Shown: positions 41,961-43,912 of the stretch, one piece after another
How the letters are laid out: each line of letters starts with the position of its first letter
Position numbering within the stretch: position 1 is the stretch's first letter
DNA from: Planctomycetota bacterium
GTDB taxonomy: Bacteria > Planctomycetota > Phycisphaerae > Sedimentisphaerales > Anaerobacaceae
Direction: 5' to 3'
Length of the DNA: 43,912 nucleotides
Assembly (NCBI GenBank): GCA_014384025.1
Contig: JACNGQ010000243.1
Span: 1 to 43,912 of the forward strand
The notes under the pieces: model-generated
Database searches by the model: none
Seen by the model: the letters and a program-made list of their open reading frames with translations, nothing else
Told to the model about the DNA's origin: nothing
Translations under genes and position numbers: made by a program

Positions 41961-43085
41961 TCAGTAGCAATCACACAGGTATTGCTTCGCAAAACGCTGT
42001 GCGGCCGAGCGGAGCAGCTCGCGGTTGTTTTCGAGCGCGTAATCGAGCGACATATTTTCATCTTTACAGGATATGGCAGCGGTTATTCCAATTTTTTCAT
42101 ACTCTTGTTGAGATATATTGACCTGACCTGCGAGTACGGCAAGGCGAGTATGTGACTGTAAGGCTGATTTTAAGATTCCGGAAACAACCTTTCCATAGAG
42201 CGATTGTGAGTCGAAAGAGCCTTCACCCGTAATAACCCAGTCGGCGGATTCAAGCTCGGCGAAGAGGTTGCTATGTGCCATTATCGTTTCTATGCCGGAT
42301 ACGACATCGGCATTCATAAAAGCTATAGCACCTCCGGCAAGTCCCCCGGCTGCGCCCGCTCCGGGGACATTAATGTCACGACCAAGTTGTTTACTCACGA
42401 GTCTGGCTAAGTGAGCAAGGCCTTTTTCCAGTTGCTCTACCATTTTCTCTGTCGCACCTTTTTGAGGGCCGTAAACTTTGGCTGCACCATTCTCACCGCA
42501 GAGTGGATTGTCGCAATCACAGAGGACTTCTACCGGAACAAGATTAAGGTTTTCAGGCTTGACTATTTTTTTAATTTTCTCAAGGGCCGCACCCCCGAGT
42601 GGGATTGGACTGTCCTGGCTATCAAGGATTTCCCACCCTAAAGCCATTGCTGCTCCGAGGCCGCCGTCAACAGTTGCGCTGCCGCCTACCGCCAGTAAGA
42701 TTTTCCGCCCGCCGTATTCAAGAGCGGCTTTAATAAGCTCACCTGTCCCGTAGGTGGTTGTTTTGAGCGGGTTCATCTGCTCAGAAGAAAGCAGTTCGAG
42801 CCCGCTGGCCGAAGCCATTTCGACAAGAGCTGTTTTGTCATCGAACCACGCAAATCCCGCTTCGACCTGCATATCCGGTACCGGACCCATTACCGTTTTC
42901 GGAATCCATCGACCGTTGGCTGCTTTAATCATTGCCACTGCAGTGCCCTCACCGCCATCGGCCATTGGTTTTATGAAAAGCTGAGCATCGGGTGCGATTT
43001 CTGCGATGGCCTTTGCGATGATTTCACATGCCTCGTAAGCTTTGAGGGTCCCTTTGAACGAGTCTGTTGCAATGACGATTTTCAT
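41961..43085 (-). CDS. Glycerate 2-kinase (GlxK/GarK family)
   Basis: The protein has 374 residues, the family length. Visible signatures are 'IATDSFKGTLKAYEA' (N-terminus), 'IKPMADGGEGTAVAM', 'LLAVGGSATVDGGLGAAMAL', 'VPGAGAAGGLAGGAIAF' and 'WVITGEGSFDSQSLYGKVVS', which line the ATP and glycerate pocket. The enzyme phosphorylates D-glycerate (to 2-phosphoglycerate in this class), feeding glycolysis. There is no signal peptide. It lies 33 bases downstream of the GntP-type permease gene, so uptake and phosphorylation of glycerate or a sugar acid breakdown product are probably coupled. The next gene downstream is 142 bases away. Confidence 0.9.
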   Translation of the reverse strand: MKIVIATDSFKGTLKAYEACEIIAKAIAEIAPDAQLFIKPMADGGEGTAVAMIKAANGRWIPKTVMGPVPDMQVEAGFAWFDDKTALVEMASASGLELLSSEQMNPLKTTTYGTGELIKAALEYGGRKILLAVGGSATVDGGLGAAMALGWEILDSQDSPIPLGGAALEKIKKIVKPENLNLVPVEVLCDCDNPLCGENGAAKVYGPQKGATEKMVEQLEKGLAHLARLVSKQLGRDINVPGAGAAGGLAGGAIAFMNADVVSGIETIMAHSNLFAELESADWVITGEGSFDSQSLYGKVVSGILKSALQSHTRLAVLAGQVNISQQEYEKIGITAAISCKDENMSLDYALENNRELLRSAAQRFAKQYLCDCY

Positions 43086-43118
43086 AAAAATAAAATTCCA
43101 TCAAGAGTTATTTGTTCT

Positions 43119-43912
43119 TTAGAGAACGATCAGACTGATAATCCATAACGTAACGGCTGCGCTACCGCCTTCTATGAGTGTCCCGAGTGTTTGCAGTTTA
43201 TAACCCTGCTTGACGCTCATTTTAGACAGACCTGTCACTACCCAGAAATAACTGTCATTTGCATGACTGACCACCATAGAGCCCGCGCCTATCGCCACCA
43301 CAGCAAGCGCTCTCGCTGTCGGACTTTCGAGGCCGAGCGTCCCCAAAAGCGGCGCTACGATACCCGCTGTAGTAATGATGGCTACGGTTGACGAGCCCTG
43401 TGCCGTTTTGAGCGCCGCGGCGATGATGAAAGGCAGCCAGATACTTAAGCCTGCACTTTCGCCAAGATATCCCTTCACGACATCTGCGATTCCTGAGTTC
43501 TGCAGTACCTTTCCGAAGGCGCCGCCGCAGCCGGTTATAATAATGATAGTTGCCGCGGCAACTACCGCCTGGCCGACCCAGCCGGAAGCGGAAAGCATTT
43601 CAGTGGTTATTTTTTTCGGCAGCAGCAGAGCAAAGAAAACGCCTGCGAGAAGCGCCACTACCGGCTGACCTAAAAAGCCGATGACAGCCGCCGCATCCCC
43701 CTGGCCGAATGGATGGCTTGGGAAATCTCCGATTGACCTGGCTACAATCAAAAATATAGGCAGAAAGATTGGAACCACAGACCTGAGAGCTGAAGGTGCT
43801 TCGGTGGTAAGTTCCTGAGTCTCCTGCTCCGGCGATTCCGCCTCGGGGCTGATGTATATCCTGTCTGCAAACTTTATTGCGAACAGCCAGCCCGCTGCAA
43901 GGGCGACAATGC
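43119..43912 (-). CDS. GntP-family gluconate/glycerate-type permease, C-terminal part
   Basis: The frame stays open from the stop at 43119 to the window edge (264 codons); an internal GTG at 43778 is not the start. Residues at the edge read 'IVALAAGWLFAIKFADRIYI', followed by a charged cytoplasmic loop of about 25 residues and then several membrane helices with 'GCGGAFGKVLQNSGIADVVK', 'AQGSSTVAIITTAGIVAPLL' and 'GAGSMVVSHANDSYFWVVTG', all conserved GntP-family signatures. Members are proton symporters for gluconate and related acids. The pairing with glycerate kinase suggests glycerate or a hexonate as solute. Confidence 0.85.
   Translation of the reverse strand, partial: IVALAAGWLFAIKFADRIYISPEAESPEQETQELTTEAPSALRSVVPIFLPIFLIVARSIGDFPSHPFGQGDAAAVIGFLGQPVVALLAGVFFALLLPKKITTEMLSASGWVGQAVVAAATIIIITGCGGAFGKVLQNSGIADVVKGYLGESAGLSIWLPFIIAAALKTAQGSSTVAIITTAGIVAPLLGTLGLESPTARALAVVAIGAGSMVVSHANDSYFWVVTGLSKMSVKQGYKLQTLGTLIEGGSAAVTLWIISLIVL

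Noticed and set aside
1-43912. CRISPR arrays, tRNA or rRNA genes, transposases, phage genes, toxin-antitoxin pairs
   Set aside because: They were looked for on both strands; no array-like spaced repeats, cloverleaf-like stretches or mobile-element enzymes were found. The duplicated genes explain the long repeats.

Overview
The window looks like a chromosome segment from a planctomycete, probably Phycisphaerae/Sedimentisphaerales-like. This is inferred from content, not from a marker gene: many ECF sigma factors each coupled to a one-TM protein, families of large secreted leucine-rich-repeat (LRR) proteins, a PD40-TPR protein with a CxxCH motif, URO-D-family and Gfo/Idh/MocA proteins, and mid-range GC. 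No rRNA, tRNA, CRISPR array, transposase or phage gene was seen. Essentially every gene is on the minus strand, so gene order is described from high to low coordinates.

Region 1 (12495 to 1) is a tightly packed catabolic operon. It holds a secreted DUF5060/DUF4038-type glycosidase with PKD and LamG-like domains, a Gfo/Idh/MocA oxidoreductase, an SSS-family symporter, a 3-hydroxyisobutyrate-dehydrogenase-like enzyme, a URO-D-family protein, an Nramp-related transporter without the usual metal motifs, a second URO-D-family protein, a GH130 glycoside phosphorylase/hydrolase, a DUF155-like membrane protein and the start of a PIG-L/LmbE deacetylase. A 40-codon relic of a second GH130 gene lies directly behind one URO-D stop codon. 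Region 2 (19600 to 12573) holds housekeeping and small genes with their own promoters: a divergent GTP-type PEP carboxykinase, a Cys-rich protein, a methyltransferase overlapping a gamma-carbonic anhydrase, a GmhB-like HAD phosphatase with an unknown C-terminal extension, a CBS-pair protein behind a structured leader, and a DUF2294 protein. Several very small ORFs are coupled to their neighbours.

Region 3 (38606 to 19765) is the most striking part. Three cassettes in a row each encode an ECF sigma factor, a one-TM protein with a conserved extracytoplasmic 'RRGGIE..E.QC' motif, and a secreted protein of about 390 aa starting its mature part with 'YPPD'. Neighbouring ORFs overlap by ATGA/GTGA or lie a few bases apart. 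A fourth, divergent cassette (30564 down) has the same sigma/TM head but a different cargo: a Gly-rich secreted protein, three tandem LRR paralogues and two secreted coiled-coil paralogues, ending at a clear terminator. One LRR copy is frameshifted and another has lost its ancestral ATG. The head genes look like sigma/anti-sigma pairs controlling duplicated extracytoplasmic cargo, but no zinc anti-sigma motif is visible.

Region 4 (43912 to 38839) holds a Cys-rich membrane-anchored protein, the PD40-TPR protein, a glycerate kinase and the 3' part of a GntP-type permease. The last two suggest uptake and phosphorylation of glycerate or a related sugar acid.
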